Shown: piece after piece, positions 45,951 to 54,876 of the stretch
How the letters are laid out: every line of letters starts with the position of its first letter
Numbering within the stretch: the first letter of the stretch is position 1
Source: Pseudomonadota bacterium
GTDB lineage: Bacteria; Pseudomonadota; Gammaproteobacteria; JAADHS01
Length of the DNA: 64,000 nucleotides
Direction of reading: 5' to 3'
NCBI GenBank assembly: GCA_021821045.1
Contig: JAKACW010000013.1
Span: 1 to 64,000 of the forward strand
The notes under the pieces: model-generated
The model's database searches: none
What the model was told of the DNA's origin: nothing
Seen by the model: only the letters and a program-made list of their open reading frames with translations
Program-made: the position numbers and the translations under genes

Positions 45951-48494
45951 ATGACCAAGAAACTCCACGAAACCACCATCTACAACCGCAAGTACCAGCT
46001 CAGCGAGCCCATCGCGACGCTTACCGACTTGCCGCCGTTGGGGATGGATTCGGAAAGCCTTGCGCTGGACTTTCGTCGCTACTACACCAACACGCTCGGA
46101 CGGGATCGCTATTGCCGTTCGCTGCACTATGCCTACGATGCGTTGTCACTGACGGTTCGCGATCGGCTTATGGAGCGCTGGAAGCGTACGCGCTATGCCT
46201 ATCGGGATCCGAACGTCAAGAAAACCTACTATCTATCCCTGGAATTTTTGATTGGGCGCGCCTTGGGCAATGCGTTGCTCAATCTCGGGTTGCTCGATGA
46301 AACGCACGCTGCAATGGGCGACTTGGGCATTGTCTTCGACGAGGTGGCCAACGCGGAGCACGACGCCGGCTTGGGCAATGGCGGGCTTGGCCGTTTGGCG
46401 GCGTGTTTTCTTGACAGTTGCGCGACGCTGCAACTTCCCGTGATCGGCTACGGAATTCGCTACGAGTACGGCATGTTCCGCCAGAACATCGAAAACGGCC
46501 ATCAAGTTGAAGAGCCGGACCATTGGCTGCGCGATGGCAATCCTTGGGAGCTGGAGCGGCCCGAGTTTACTTGCCGGGTGCAATTTGGCGGTCACACCGA
46601 ATTCGTCCACGAAGTCGGCGGCCGCGTGCGCGCGCGGTGGATGAACACCCACGATGTGCTCGCTGTTCCCTACGATATTCCGGTGCCCGGCTTTCGCAAC
46701 GATACCGTGAATACCCTGCGGCTGTGGAAGGCCGCCGCGACGGATGAATTCGATTTAGATGAGTTCAACGCCGGCAGCTACACAGAATCCGTCGCGGCCA
46801 AGAACGCCGCAGAGAATATCACCATGGTGCTGTATCCAAACGATGCCAGCGAGAACGGCAAGGAGTTGCGATTGCGGCAACAGTACTTTCTCGCCTCGGC
46901 GAGCCTGCAGGACGTCTTGCGGCGCTGGATCGCCGTGCGCGGCGAGAATTTTACCAATTTCGCCGACAAGAACTGCTTTCAGATGAACGACACCCATCCG
47001 ACGATAAGCGTGGCCGAGTTGATGCGCTTGCTGATGGACTTTCACAATTTGGACTGGGATCAGGCTTGGGCCATCACGACGCGCACCATGGCCTATACCA
47101 ATCACACCTTGCTGCCCGAGGCGCTGGAGAAGTGGCCGGTGCGCATGTTTCGCGAGTTGTTGCCGCGGTTGCTCGAGATCATCTATGAGATCAACGCCCG
47201 CTTCCTTGGCGAAGTGGCGAGCCGCTGGCCCGGCGACACGCAGCGGCAAGCGCGCATGTCTATCATCGAGGAGGGCCACGAGCAGCAATTGCGCATGGCC
47301 CATTTAGCCATAGTCGGCAGTTTCTCGGTCAACGGAGTTGCCGAGCTGCACTCGCGCTTGCTGCAAGAAGGATTGTTCCGCGACTTCCACGAGCTGTGGC
47401 CTCACAAGTTCAACAATAAAACCAACGGCGTCACGCAGCGGCGCTGGCTCGCCTGGGCCAACCGTCCGCTAAGCGCGCTTATTTCCGAGAAAATCGGCAG
47501 CGAGTGGGTCGCCGACTTGTCGCAACTTGCAAAACTCAAGGCATTTGTCGACGATCCGGGTTTCCAGCGGCGGTGGCGCGACGTAAAGCGTGAAGCCAAG
47601 CAGCGGCTCGCGGAGATGGTCAAGACAGACTGCGGCATCGAGTTTAGCGTCGATGCGATGTTCGATGTCCAAGTCAAACGGATCCACGAGTACAAGCGGC
47701 AGCTGTTGAATGTGTTGCACGTAATTCACCTTTACGACCGGATCAAGCGCGGTGATCGGCACGGTCTGGTGCCGCGTTGCGTGCTGATCGGCGGTAAAGC
47801 GGCTCCCGGCTACGCGGCGGCCAAGCGGATCATCAAGCTCGTCAATAATGTGGCCAAGGTGGTCAACAACGACCAAGCCATCGACGGCCTGCTCAAAGTG
47901 GCGTTCGTGCCGAACTATCGTGTAACCGCCATGGAAATCATCGCGCCGGGAACGGATCTCTCGGAACAGATCTCCACCGCCGGCAAGGAAGCCTCGGGCA
48001 CCGGCAACATGAAATTTATGATGAACGGTGCGGTTACGATCGGCACGCTGGACGGTGCCAATATCGAGATTCGCGAAGAGGTCGGCGCCGACAACTTTTT
48101 CCTGTTCGGGCTGACTGCGGAGGAAGTCGTCGAATTGCGCGGCGCATACGACCCGCAAGCGATTGTGGACGCCGACTCCGATTTCAAGCGGGTGCTGCAG
48201 TTGCTGCGCAGCGGGCAGTTCAACCAGTTCGAACCGGGTCTGTTCGACGAGTTGATCGCAGGGATGCTCAGTCCAAAGGATCCGTGGATGACCATCGCTG
48301 ACTTTCGCAGTTACGTCGATGCCCAGAATCGGGCCGACGAGGCCTACCGGGACCAAGCGCGGTGGACCCGCATGAGTATTCTCAATAGCGCCTGCAGCGG
48401 CAAGTTCTCTACCGACCGGACCATGCGGGAATACAACGCCGAGATCTGGAAGATGGCGCCGGTCGCGGCGGGCGGCGAGCGCGCGGCACCGTGA
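45951..48494 (+). CDS. glgP: Glycogen/starch/alpha-glucan phosphorylase
   Basis: An 847-residue GT35 phosphorylase. Recognisable blocks: SLEFLIGRALGNAL, GNGGLGRLAACFLDSCATL, RIHEYKRQLLNVLHVI, and the PLP site KEASGTGNMKFMMNGA with the Schiff-base lysine at about K688. It releases glucose 1-phosphate from glycogen using phosphate. Start is the ATG at 45951 (MTKKLHET); the frame is open further upstream, but that sequence has no support. Length matches the family (about 800-850). It sits divergent to the mutarotase gene with about 250 bases between them. Confidence 0.96.
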   Translation: MTKKLHETTIYNRKYQLSEPIATLTDLPPLGMDSESLALDFRRYYTNTLGRDRYCRSLHYAYDALSLTVRDRLMERWKRTRYAYRDPNVKKTYYLSLEFLIGRALGNALLNLGLLDETHAAMGDLGIVFDEVANAEHDAGLGNGGLGRLAACFLDSCATLQLPVIGYGIRYEYGMFRQNIENGHQVEEPDHWLRDGNPWELERPEFTCRVQFGGHTEFVHEVGGRVRARWMNTHDVLAVPYDIPVPGFRNDTVNTLRLWKAAATDEFDLDEFNAGSYTESVAAKNAAENITMVLYPNDASENGKELRLRQQYFLASASLQDVLRRWIAVRGENFTNFADKNCFQMNDTHPTISVAELMRLLMDFHNLDWDQAWAITTRTMAYTNHTLLPEALEKWPVRMFRELLPRLLEIIYEINARFLGEVASRWPGDTQRQARMSIIEEGHEQQLRMAHLAIVGSFSVNGVAELHSRLLQEGLFRDFHELWPHKFNNKTNGVTQRRWLAWANRPLSALISEKIGSEWVADLSQLAKLKAFVDDPGFQRRWRDVKREAKQRLAEMVKTDCGIEFSVDAMFDVQVKRIHEYKRQLLNVLHVIHLYDRIKRGDRHGLVPRCVLIGGKAAPGYAAAKRIIKLVNNVAKVVNNDQAIDGLLKVAFVPNYRVTAMEIIAPGTDLSEQISTAGKEASGTGNMKFMMNGAVTIGTLDGANIEIREEVGADNFFLFGLTAEEVVELRGAYDPQAIVDADSDFKRVLQLLRSGQFNQFEPGLFDELIAGMLSPKDPWMTIADFRSYVDAQNRADEAYRDQARWTRMSILNSACSGKFSTDRTMREYNAEIWKMAPVAAGGERAAP

Positions 48495-48634
48495 GATGGC
48501 GGTTAATGGTTCTCGAAACAGTGAGTTAGGGATCTTGGGTCGCCCGGATTTCTAACCGCCGCATATTCATGTAGTGTAAGCGCCGGAGCCGTCCACATTG
48601 GGACGGTGGTTGCTGTAAGTTTGTTGGGGGAGTG

Positions 48635-49012
48635 ATGGGTTATCGAAATTGGTTAGCGGCCGTAGTGGTCGCGGCGGGGATCGGGTGCGGTGCGGCATAT
48701 GCGGCGGATCCGGTTGCGTCGACGGTAGAGGACTTGTTCGTGAAGAAGACGGACTTGGCGGGAAAACAGGTCGTCATTAAGGGCAAAGTCGTGAAGGTCA
48801 ACAACGGCATCATGCAGCGCAATTTTCTGCACGTGCAGGATGGTACGGGCGGCGAGGGAACCAATGATATTACGGTGACAAGCCAGCAGACCGCGCAGGT
48901 CGGAGACGAAGTCACCATCACCGGCAACCTCGCGGCCGACGTCGACTTTGGCGCAGGCTATACTTATCCACTGTTGATCGAGGAAGCCTCCATCGCCAGT
49001 TTAGCCAAGTGA
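48635..49012 (+). CDS. Small exported OB-fold-like protein
   Basis: A 125-residue protein with a Sec signal (NWLAAVVVAAGIGCGAAYA, cleavage near AYA-AD). The mature part has LAGKQVVIKGKVVKVNNGI, NFLHVQDGTG and VGDEVTITGNLA, the strand pattern of the tOB-fold/NrfJ-like nucleic-acid-type OB proteins seen in periplasms. The function is unknown. ATG 48635 is preferred over the adjacent GTG 48632; GGGGGAG lies just upstream. It is followed after 24 bases by an outer-membrane barrel gene. Confidence 0.72.
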   Translation: MGYRNWLAAVVVAAGIGCGAAYAADPVASTVEDLFVKKTDLAGKQVVIKGKVVKVNNGIMQRNFLHVQDGTGGEGTNDITVTSQQTAQVGDEVTITGNLAADVDFGAGYTYPLLIEEASIASLAK

Positions 49013-49036
49013 CACTAATGGATTAGGGAGAATGCA

Positions 49037-49606
49037 ATGACTGGACGTCAATTGACTCGAGTTGGTTTCGTGCTGCTTACCGCGCTGCCCTGCGCGGCGT
49101 GGGCCGGCGGTGAAAGCGGTGTATATATCGGCGGCGGATTGGGGCAGGCGACCTTGGAGGCCAATGCATCCGATCCCACCGGCGGCGCGAATTTCGATTT
49201 CGAGGGCGACGACGCCGGTTACAAGATTATTCTAGGCTACAACTTCGGCGTCGTTCCGTTACTTGATCTCGCCGTTGAAGGGTCCTACGTGGACTTCGGC
49301 GAACTTGATGGTAGGTCGGCCAATCGTCCGGCCAAGATGGAGCTGACGGGTTTCGACGCCTTCGGCCTGGTTGGCGTGAATTTCGGCCCCTTCGGCTTGT
49401 TCGGCAAAGCGGGCATGATCAACTGGGATAACGATGCCGATCTTGGCGGCAGCTCGACCAGCGATTCGGGAACCGACGCGGCCTACGGCATCGGCGCGAG
49501 AATACAACTGTTCTCGATTACGTTGCGCGGGGAATACGAATCGTTCGACGTCGATGATGCGGATGACTTGTCGCTATTCTCGGTCAGCGCGCTGTATACG
49601 TTCTGA
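49037..49606 (+). CDS. Outer-membrane beta-barrel protein (OmpA/OmpW-like porin family)
   Basis: A 189-residue protein with a Sec signal (GFVLLTALPCAAWA) and a mature part of alternating hydrophobic strands: YIGGGLGQATLEA, GYKIILGYNFG, LDLAVEGSYVDFGE, FGLVGVNFGPFGLFGKAGM, AYGIGARIQLFSITLRGEYESF. It ends in the outer-membrane signature ALYTF with a terminal Phe. This is the eight-stranded 'outer membrane beta-barrel' type often labelled porin family; substrate or ligand is unknown. It is convergent with the copper chaperone gene. Confidence 0.82.
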   Translation: MTGRQLTRVGFVLLTALPCAAWAGGESGVYIGGGLGQATLEANASDPTGGANFDFEGDDAGYKIILGYNFGVVPLLDLAVEGSYVDFGELDGRSANRPAKMELTGFDAFGLVGVNFGPFGLFGKAGMINWDNDADLGGSSTSDSGTDAAYGIGARIQLFSITLRGEYESFDVDDADDLSLFSVSALYTF

Positions 49607-49624
49607 CGAATCTTCTGCCGCGTC

Positions 49625-50116
49625 TCAATGGGGGTGCGGCGGCATTTCCGGGGGACGGACTTTGACGACGGCGCGGAAGGTGTATTCCGCGCCGCCCTTA
49701 AACTTCAACGTAATGTTCGTTTGATCGCCGGCCTTGAGAGGTCGCTTCATGTTGTTGAGCATGAGGTGCATGCCGCCGGTGGCCATTCTCACTGATCCAC
49801 CCGGCGGAATGTTGTACGCATCGACATTGCGAATCGCTTTTTTGCCCTCGACGATGATGGTCGTGTGAACGGTGGCCGATGTCGCGTCGGGGCAGGCCGC
49901 GCCGACCAGCGTGATCGTGTCTTGGCCGGTGTTGGTGAGCTGGAACAGCACTTCGGCGTCATTGCGGTCCGTGCCGAGATAGTAAACGGCGCTCTGGGCA
50001 ACGTCGACGTCGGCGGTGCCCGTGTCCGCACGGAGCGCGGTGGGAACGCTGGCGATGACCACATGGGCGACTAGGAAAAGAGCGCGGCCAAATCGCGCTA
50101 TACGGAACGAATTCAT
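49625..50116 (-). CDS. PCu(A)C-type periplasmic copper chaperone
   Basis: A 163-residue exported protein (signal ALFLVAHVVIASVPTALRA). The mature part has AAVYYLG-like strands (VDVAQSAVYYLG), a histidine in ATVHTTIIV and the GGMHLMLNNMKRPLKAGD block. These are the conserved His/Met positions of the DUF461/PCu(A)C family, which binds Cu(I) and delivers it to the CuA or CuB site of terminal oxidases. The C-terminus is His/Pro-rich (EMPPHPH), possibly extra copper ligands. The start is an ATG without a strong ribosome site. Confidence 0.85.
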   Translation of the reverse strand: MNSFRIARFGRALFLVAHVVIASVPTALRADTGTADVDVAQSAVYYLGTDRNDAEVLFQLTNTGQDTITLVGAACPDATSATVHTTIIVEGKKAIRNVDAYNIPPGGSVRMATGGMHLMLNNMKRPLKAGDQTNITLKFKGGAEYTFRAVVKVRPPEMPPHPH

Positions 50117-50267
50117 AAGTTTTATCCGCAGAGTTGCTGCGGCGATTAAGCCTGCACGTCAATACTAAGCCTAAACGTACACGCCGCCTTGCGATATTGC
50201 AATGCTATTGGCGCCGCGAAATCGAAAAGGATGTTTCTGATTTGTTTGGTGTTTGAGTGCGGCGCCG

Positions 50268-50669
50268 TTACGGCGCAACGGTGCGCTGCCGCGTCTGGCT
50301 GCGCCGATAGTGTGTTAGCACCACGGCATAGACGGCTAGGTTGATGACGATGAGGCCGACGCCGAGCGTTACCTGCAGCCCATGGCTCAGTTCCGCCGGA
50401 TAGAGCAAATTCCACACGTAGCGCTCAATAAAGGACGTCGCATACATGGGCTCCGTGCTCAAAAAGCGCAGCCGGTTTTCCAACGGCGTGAGCGGGCAAA
50501 TGCCGCCGGTGATTTCGATATAGCCGGCCCACAGAAACGCGGGGATGTGTAGCCATTTGAGCCAAGCAAACCGAAACACCAATACACCGCCGAGGCAGGC
50601 GAAGACGACGAACAGCAAGTGCAGCACGACCACGGCGTCGGCGAGGAAGGCGTAGATGGATGGGCTCAT
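50268..50669 (-). CDS. DUF2784 membrane protein
   Basis: A 133-residue protein with three to four hydrophobic segments (ADAVVVLHLLFVVFACLGG, WLKWLHIPAFLWAGYIEIT, VTLGVGLIVINLAVYAVVL). The motif GGICPLTPLENRLR with an HxP (HIPAF) upstream is the DUF2784 hallmark. The family is widespread in proteobacteria with no established function. It sits just before the 79-bp REP-like array, and its promoter probably overlaps the start of that array. Confidence 0.85.
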   Translation of the reverse strand: MSPSIYAFLADAVVVLHLLFVVFACLGGVLVFRFAWLKWLHIPAFLWAGYIEITGGICPLTPLENRLRFLSTEPMYATSFIERYVWNLLYPAELSHGLQVTLGVGLIVINLAVYAVVLTHYRRSQTRQRTVAP

Positions 50670-50717
50670 GGCGGCGGTGTCGGCAACCTCGGGTCGATGG
50701 GTGGGCAGCGCTCGGCT

Positions 50718-51057
50718 GTGGGAGCGGTTTCCTACCGCGATGCTGCGCCCGACTCAATCGCGGATTGATCCGCTCCCACCGAACTGTGCGTTGTTTGTGG
50801 GAGCAGTTTCCTACCGCGATGCTGCGCCCGACTCAATCGCGGAATGATCCGCTCCCACCGGGGGTGCATCGAGTTGTGGGAGCAGTTTCCTACCGCGATG
50901 CTGCGCCCGACTCAATCGCGGATTGATCCGCTCCCACCGAACTGTGCGTTGTTTGTGGGAGCGGTTTCCTACCGCGATGCTGCGCCCGACTCAATCGCGG
51001 ATTGATCCGCTCCCACCGAACTGTGCGTTGTTTGTGGGAGCGGTTTCCTACCGCGAT
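50718..51057. repeat. Tandem array of REP-like pairs, period exactly 79 bp (locus 7)
   Basis: Half-elements of the GCGGTTTCCTACCGC type start at 50718, 50797, 50876, 50955 and 51034, each 79 bases apart. Between them lie GCGGATTGATCCGC- or GCGGAATGATCCGC-type halves at 50757, 50836, 50915 and 50994. Spacers (TGCTGCGCCCGACTCA within pairs; CGAACTGTGCGTTGTTT between pairs) are also repeated, so this is tandem duplication of a pair rather than a CRISPR array. The second and third left halves have GAGCAG instead of GAGCGG, showing divergence after duplication. It lies between DUF2784 and mlaC. Confidence 0.95.
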
Positions 51058-51084
51058 CCTTCCGGCGGTTGCCTGGCTCGAACG

Positions 51085-51699
51085 CTAGGACGCTTTCTCC
51101 GTTTCCTTGCTGCGCAGCGCGGCGAGTTTGGCTTCCATGTCGGACAACAATCCGTCCATGCCGGACTTCATGACGATGTCTTTGTAGGTTGAGCTATAGC
51201 TGCGCACCAGACTGACTTCCTCGATGACCACATCGTAGACCAGCCACTCGTTGCCCTTCTTTTCCAATTTATAGGAAATCGGAATATCGACCGAGGAGGT
51301 GACGATGAAGGTGTCGACAATGGCGCGGTCGTCTTTCACTTTCTCGGACGCGAACTCGACCTTTTCGTTGGTGTAGGCTTCGATCCGGCCGAGATAAGAC
51401 TCCTGCAGGAGTTGCGCGAACAGGTCGACGAAACGCTTGCGTTGATCTTGGGAGCTCTTTTTCCAGTTTACGGCGAGCGTCCGCTGAGACATGCCCTCAT
51501 AATTGAAACGCGCGCTGATGACGCCAGTTATTTTCTCGCGTTTCGCCTCCCGATCCAAAGACTGATCGGACAGCACCAGCAGGATCGTGTCGATGGTCGT
51601 TTTGAGTTGGTCTTTCGGCGCATCGGCCGCCGCGTTGGCGCTGCCGAACAGGACCGCCGAAGACAGGGCGATGGCGCGCAGGAATCGTGAAGTGATCAT
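51085..51699 (-). CDS. mlaC: MlaC-type periplasmic phospholipid carrier (Ttg2D family)
   Basis: A 204-residue exported protein (signal AIALSSAVLFGSANAAA) with the MlaC pattern: IDTILLVLSDQ, the AVNWKKSSQDQRKRFVDLFAQLL helix, the YLGRIEAYTNEKVEF strand, and YKLEKKGNEWLVYDVVIEEVSLVRSY. MlaC ferries phospholipid between the outer-membrane MlaA complex and the inner-membrane MlaFEDB. A strong GAGGAGG ribosome site precedes the ATG. It is the last gene of the mlaE-D-A-C cluster. Confidence 0.92.
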   Translation of the reverse strand: MITSRFLRAIALSSAVLFGSANAAADAPKDQLKTTIDTILLVLSDQSLDREAKREKITGVISARFNYEGMSQRTLAVNWKKSSQDQRKRFVDLFAQLLQESYLGRIEAYTNEKVEFASEKVKDDRAIVDTFIVTSSVDIPISYKLEKKGNEWLVYDVVIEEVSLVRSYSSTYKDIVMKSGMDGLLSDMEAKLAALRSKETEKAS

Positions 51700-51722
51700 T
51701 ATTACCTCCTCTTTGGCGCCGG

Positions 51723-52514
51723 CTATTTCGCGACTTTGCCGGCCCGGTTCTGCATGTACGCATCGCGCACGAACAAGTACGGATCCAATGCGTCGCGTTT
51801 AATGGCCTCGTATGTGTCTTTATCGAGCGAAATTTCGTTCACCGCCTCGACTGCTCGCGAGCCCCAATAAGGCTTTTCATCGAGGTAGATATACTTCGGA
51901 TCCATGACGCCGTCCACCAAGCGGCCAATACCGTCGCGGACGTTGCTGGGTCCAAAAACCGGAATAACCAGGTACATACCGGGCTTAAATCCGTACACTC
52001 CAAGCGTTTGACCGAAGTCCTCATCTTTACGGCGCAACCCGGCCTGCTCTTTAGCGGCATCGAATAACCCGCCGACGCCCAATGTCGTGTTGATCGCAAA
52101 GCGGCCCAACTCGTTCCCCGCGTCGTTAATCTTCGCCTGCAGTAAGGCATTGATAAAGCGCGCCGGACTCGTCCAATGGCTGAAGAAGTTCGCGATGCTG
52201 GCCCGGACATCTTCGGGAAGAACGCGGAAGGCCTTGGCGGCAGGCTTCAGCACATAAAAGTAGAGTTTGTCGTTGAACCAAAAGAAGCCTCGATTCATGG
52301 TTTCGAGGGGGTCGGATACCGGCGGCGGACCGTCGGCGTCGAATTCGTCCTCAAACTCATCGTCGAATTCGTCGGTGAATTCTTCATCGCCATCGTCCGT
52401 CATGGCGCTCGCGTCGGGATCCTCCATCTGCGCGAGCACGCCGGACGCCTCAGCGTATCCGGCTGAGTGCCAAAATATCAAAGGCAGTAGAATGAGGAGT
52501 CGCAGCGAATTCAT
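51723..52514 (-). CDS. mlaA: MlaA/VacJ family outer-membrane phospholipid channel, no lipobox Cys
   Basis: A 263-residue protein. The MlaA core is clear: DPLETMNRGFFWFNDKLYFY, WTSPARFINALLQ, DEDFGQTLGVYGFKPGMYLVIP, RDGIGRLVDGVMDPKY. It extracts or exports phospholipid at the outer membrane with MlaC. Unusually, the signal peptide (MNSLRLLILLPLIFWHSAGYAEA) has no lipobox cysteine, whereas VacJ proteins are normally lipoproteins. A 25-residue acidic tract (EEFTDEFDDEFEDEFDADG) precedes the core. I start at the ATG at 52514; the frame upstream to 52622 overlaps mlaD and is not convincing. Confidence 0.9.
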   Translation of the reverse strand: MNSLRLLILLPLIFWHSAGYAEASGVLAQMEDPDASAMTDDGDEEFTDEFDDEFEDEFDADGPPPVSDPLETMNRGFFWFNDKLYFYVLKPAAKAFRVLPEDVRASIANFFSHWTSPARFINALLQAKINDAGNELGRFAINTTLGVGGLFDAAKEQAGLRRKDEDFGQTLGVYGFKPGMYLVIPVFGPSNVRDGIGRLVDGVMDPKYIYLDEKPYWGSRAVEAVNEISLDKDTYEAIKRDALDPYLFVRDAYMQNRAGKVAK

Positions 52515-52533
52515 GGGTGAGCGAAAGAACCCG

Positions 52534-52983
52534 TTATTCTTCTTTCTGGAAAATATATTTGCTGACAAGTTCTTCCAAGCTGATGGAGGACTCAGTTTCC
52601 ACGATTTCAGCGCCGGGCTCAATGAAAACGTCCGATCCGCCGGGTGAAATGTTGACGAATTTGTCTCCGATAACGCCGGCGGTTCTGATCGAGGCGATGG
52701 CGTCCTCTTGCAGTTTCACGTCGCCGTGGATGGCCAGTTGCACCACGGCCTCATAATCGCCGTTGTCGAGATTGATGCGGCTTACTTTGCCGACGCGCAC
52801 TCCGGCGATCTCCACCACTGCGCCTTCTTTCAGGCCCGATATCGAGGCAAAGCGTGCCGAGACGTTGTAGTGGTTTTGCTCCCCGAAGGACAAATCGCCG
52901 AGCTTGATCGCCAAGTAGGCAAAGCTGGCGATACCCGCGATGACAAAAATTCCGACTGCAAATTCGACGTTCAAGCGTCTCAT
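52534..52983 (-). CDS. mlaD: MlaD-type MCE protein
   Basis: A 149-residue protein with one N-terminal helix (FAVGIFVIAGIASFAYLAI) and a single MCE domain (FASISGLKEGAVVEIAGVRVG, VVQLAIHGDVKLQEDAIASI, IGDKFVNISPGGSD). MlaD hexamers bind lipid and contact the permease. Length matches E. coli MlaD (183) minus its C-terminal tail. CAGGAG precedes the ATG. Placed between mlaE and mlaA. Confidence 0.92.
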   Translation of the reverse strand: MRRLNVEFAVGIFVIAGIASFAYLAIKLGDLSFGEQNHYNVSARFASISGLKEGAVVEIAGVRVGKVSRINLDNGDYEAVVQLAIHGDVKLQEDAIASIRTAGVIGDKFVNISPGGSDVFIEPGAEIVETESSISLEELVSKYIFQKEE

Positions 52984-53010
52984 AGGTTAACTCCTGGTGG
53001 CGCGAATGCC

Positions 53011-53799
53011 TTACAGTAAAACGGCGCTGAGCACATAGTCGCCGGCCAAAATGGCCACCGACGCCAGCACAACCGCGTTGGTCGTAATTCGGCTTACGCC
53101 CTCGGCGCCGTAGGCTCCGTTGCGGTCCAAATGAAGAAAAAATCCCTTGGCGGTAGATATCCATACAATTAAAAGCCCGAAGACGAACGACTTAATCAGT
53201 CCCATCTCGACGTCTTTCCATACCACGCTTTCATACATGGCCTGGAAATAAGTCCCTTCGTTGACGCCAAATAAAATGACGGCGACAAAATAACCGCCGA
53301 GGATTCCGACGACGTCGAACAGACTGGTCAGCAAAGGCAAGGAAATGATGCCCGCGACCAGTTTCGGAACGATCAAATATCGATAGGGATGAATGGCCAT
53401 GCACTCGAGGGCATCGATCTGCTCCGACGTACGCATGATGCCGATTTCGGCGCACATCGCCGATCCGGCCCGTCCGATGACCATCAGCGCGGTAAGGACG
53501 GGGCCGAGTTCGCGCAACAGACCCAGCGCAACGGCGGAGCCCAGCAGATCCAGCGAACCGAAGCGCTGCAGGGTGTAGTACCCCTGAAGGCCGAGCACCA
53601 TGCCGGTAAAGCCCCCCGCAACGAGAATAATAAATACCGAACGCGCACCGATGAAATGAACCTGGCGGACGATTGAATAGATCGGGTAGGGCGGCGTAAG
53701 TGCTTTCGCCAGACAGGAAAACAGGAAAATACCCATGATCCCCGCCTGCTCAACGAAATAAATGCAGTTGTCTCCGAGCCGTTCAATGGCTTTGCGCAT
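53011..53799 (-). CDS. mlaE: MlaE-type lipid ABC permease (cluster 1)
   Basis: A 262-residue permease of the MlaE family with segments FIILVAGGFTGMVLGLQGYY, LGPVLTALMVIGRAGSAMCAEIG, the EQIDALECMAIHPYRYLIVPK coupling helix and TNAVVLASVAILAGDYVLSA at the C-terminus. Start at ATG 53799 is preferred to 53838 by length. It begins the cluster mlaE-mlaD-mlaA-mlaC. There is no mlaF ATPase or mlaB gene next to it, unlike the usual mlaFEDCB order; a second MCE cluster with an ATPase lies about 5 kb away. Confidence 0.92.
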   Translation of the reverse strand: MRKAIERLGDNCIYFVEQAGIMGIFLFSCLAKALTPPYPIYSIVRQVHFIGARSVFIILVAGGFTGMVLGLQGYYTLQRFGSLDLLGSAVALGLLRELGPVLTALMVIGRAGSAMCAEIGIMRTSEQIDALECMAIHPYRYLIVPKLVAGIISLPLLTSLFDVVGILGGYFVAVILFGVNEGTYFQAMYESVVWKDVEMGLIKSFVFGLLIVWISTAKGFFLHLDRNGAYGAEGVSRITTNAVVLASVAILAGDYVLSAVLL

Positions 53800-54135
53800 A
53801 AATTCTTCTTTCCGTTCCTTGGCGCGCGACAGGGTCATCTTCTATCACGGGCAATAAAAGGGGTCAAATTCCCGTGCTTTAGTAACGATCTTTCGAGTCC
53901 CGTGAGTTGTTTATCGACTGTTTGGCGCTTGGTCTTAATCGCTCCGCGAAAACGCGCGCTGACGAGGGGTGCCCCCACCTTTGCACGCGACGCAACCCTT
54001 AGATTGCTGTGGCACCGGCGGGCGTCGCTCCTTGGCTACACTTATGACTTTAGCCAGCCATCCTTATAGCGGCGGTGTCGGCCGAGATCTACGATTGTCT
54101 TACTCTGCCATTCGTTGTGAAGACGGAGGCTCTCT
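53800..54135. other. Divergent spacer between mlaE and the CBS gene
   Basis: About 330 bases with no convincing coding frame or palindrome. It must contain the promoter of the mlaEDAC cluster and that of the CBS gene. A weak TATGACTTT-like box at about 54043 could be a -10. Nothing else seen. Confidence 0.5.
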
Positions 54136-54729
54136 GTGAAACGCTATCGTGCTTTGGCGTACACCTATTGTGCCGAGAGTGCCGTGGTGCAGTATCCCGA
54201 TCCGTCGTTCGTTCGACGCGTCACCTTGGCGGATCCGGCGCTTTTGGTGATGACCGACCTGCGTGTCACGCTGCCGTATACCATCGATATCAATGCGAGC
54301 CTGATTGCGACCCATGACAAGATGATCGCCTGCGGCGTGCGGCTCCTCTTCGTGATTGACGGCGAGGGACTGACCCGCGGCATCATGACTGCGCAGGACA
54401 TCCTTGGCGATCGTCCCGTGCGCGTGATTTCGTCCCGTGGCGGCGCGCGCGACGAGCTGACGGTGAAGGACGTTATGACGCCCTTGGCGTTGGTCGAAGT
54501 GGTGTTGATGCAGGACGTCATCGAGGCATCCGTGGGCAATATCGTTGAAAGCCTAAAGCTGCTTGGTCGTCGGCACCTGCTGGTGATCGAGCCCGAACCA
54601 AACGGACCGTCTACCGTGCGCGGGATATTTTCTGCGACGCGAATTGGTCGCCAGTTGGGGGAAGAGATCATGGTCGCGGAGCAGCGGCCGCGCTTCCCCA
54701 AGTCAGTCGAACTTGCCGGGACGGAGTGA
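54136..54729 (+). CDS. CBS-domain protein
   Basis: A 197-residue protein starting with GTG at 54136 after GACGGAGG. It contains two CBS-like units: the first around PYTIDINASLIATHDKMIACGVRLLFVID and TRGIMTAQDILGDRP, the second around ELTVKDVMTPLALVEVVLMQDVIEASVGNIVESLKLLGRRHLLVIEP. CBS pairs bind adenosine nucleotides and usually regulate a partner; stand-alone ones have unknown partners. It is transcribed away from mlaE. Confidence 0.85.
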   Translation: MKRYRALAYTYCAESAVVQYPDPSFVRRVTLADPALLVMTDLRVTLPYTIDINASLIATHDKMIACGVRLLFVIDGEGLTRGIMTAQDILGDRPVRVISSRGGARDELTVKDVMTPLALVEVVLMQDVIEASVGNIVESLKLLGRRHLLVIEPEPNGPSTVRGIFSATRIGRQLGEEIMVAEQRPRFPKSVELAGTE

Positions 54730-54776
54730 AGCGATGCGACGGGTCGACTCCGAGCGTTTCAATGCGATAGACGGGC

Positions 54777-54838
54777 GTGGGAGCGGATTATTCCGAGATT
54801 CGAGCCGACGGGGCATCGCGGTAGGAAACCGCTCCAAC
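54777..54838. repeat. REP-like palindrome pair (locus 8)
   Basis: GCGGATTATTCCGAG (54777-54799) and GCGGTAGGAAACCGC (54815-54838). The order is reversed relative to the array at 50.7 kb, and the outer arms carry single mismatches (GCTCCAAC). Confidence 0.8.
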
Positions 54839-54876
54839 AACGCCCATGCGAAATCGGTCGACCCAAATCGGTCGGT

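Noticed and set aside
50718-51057. Evenly spaced repeats with a period of 79 bases, CRISPR-like at first sight
   Set aside because: The spacers are repeated too, the units are palindrome pairs seen singly at seven other loci, and no cas gene is present.
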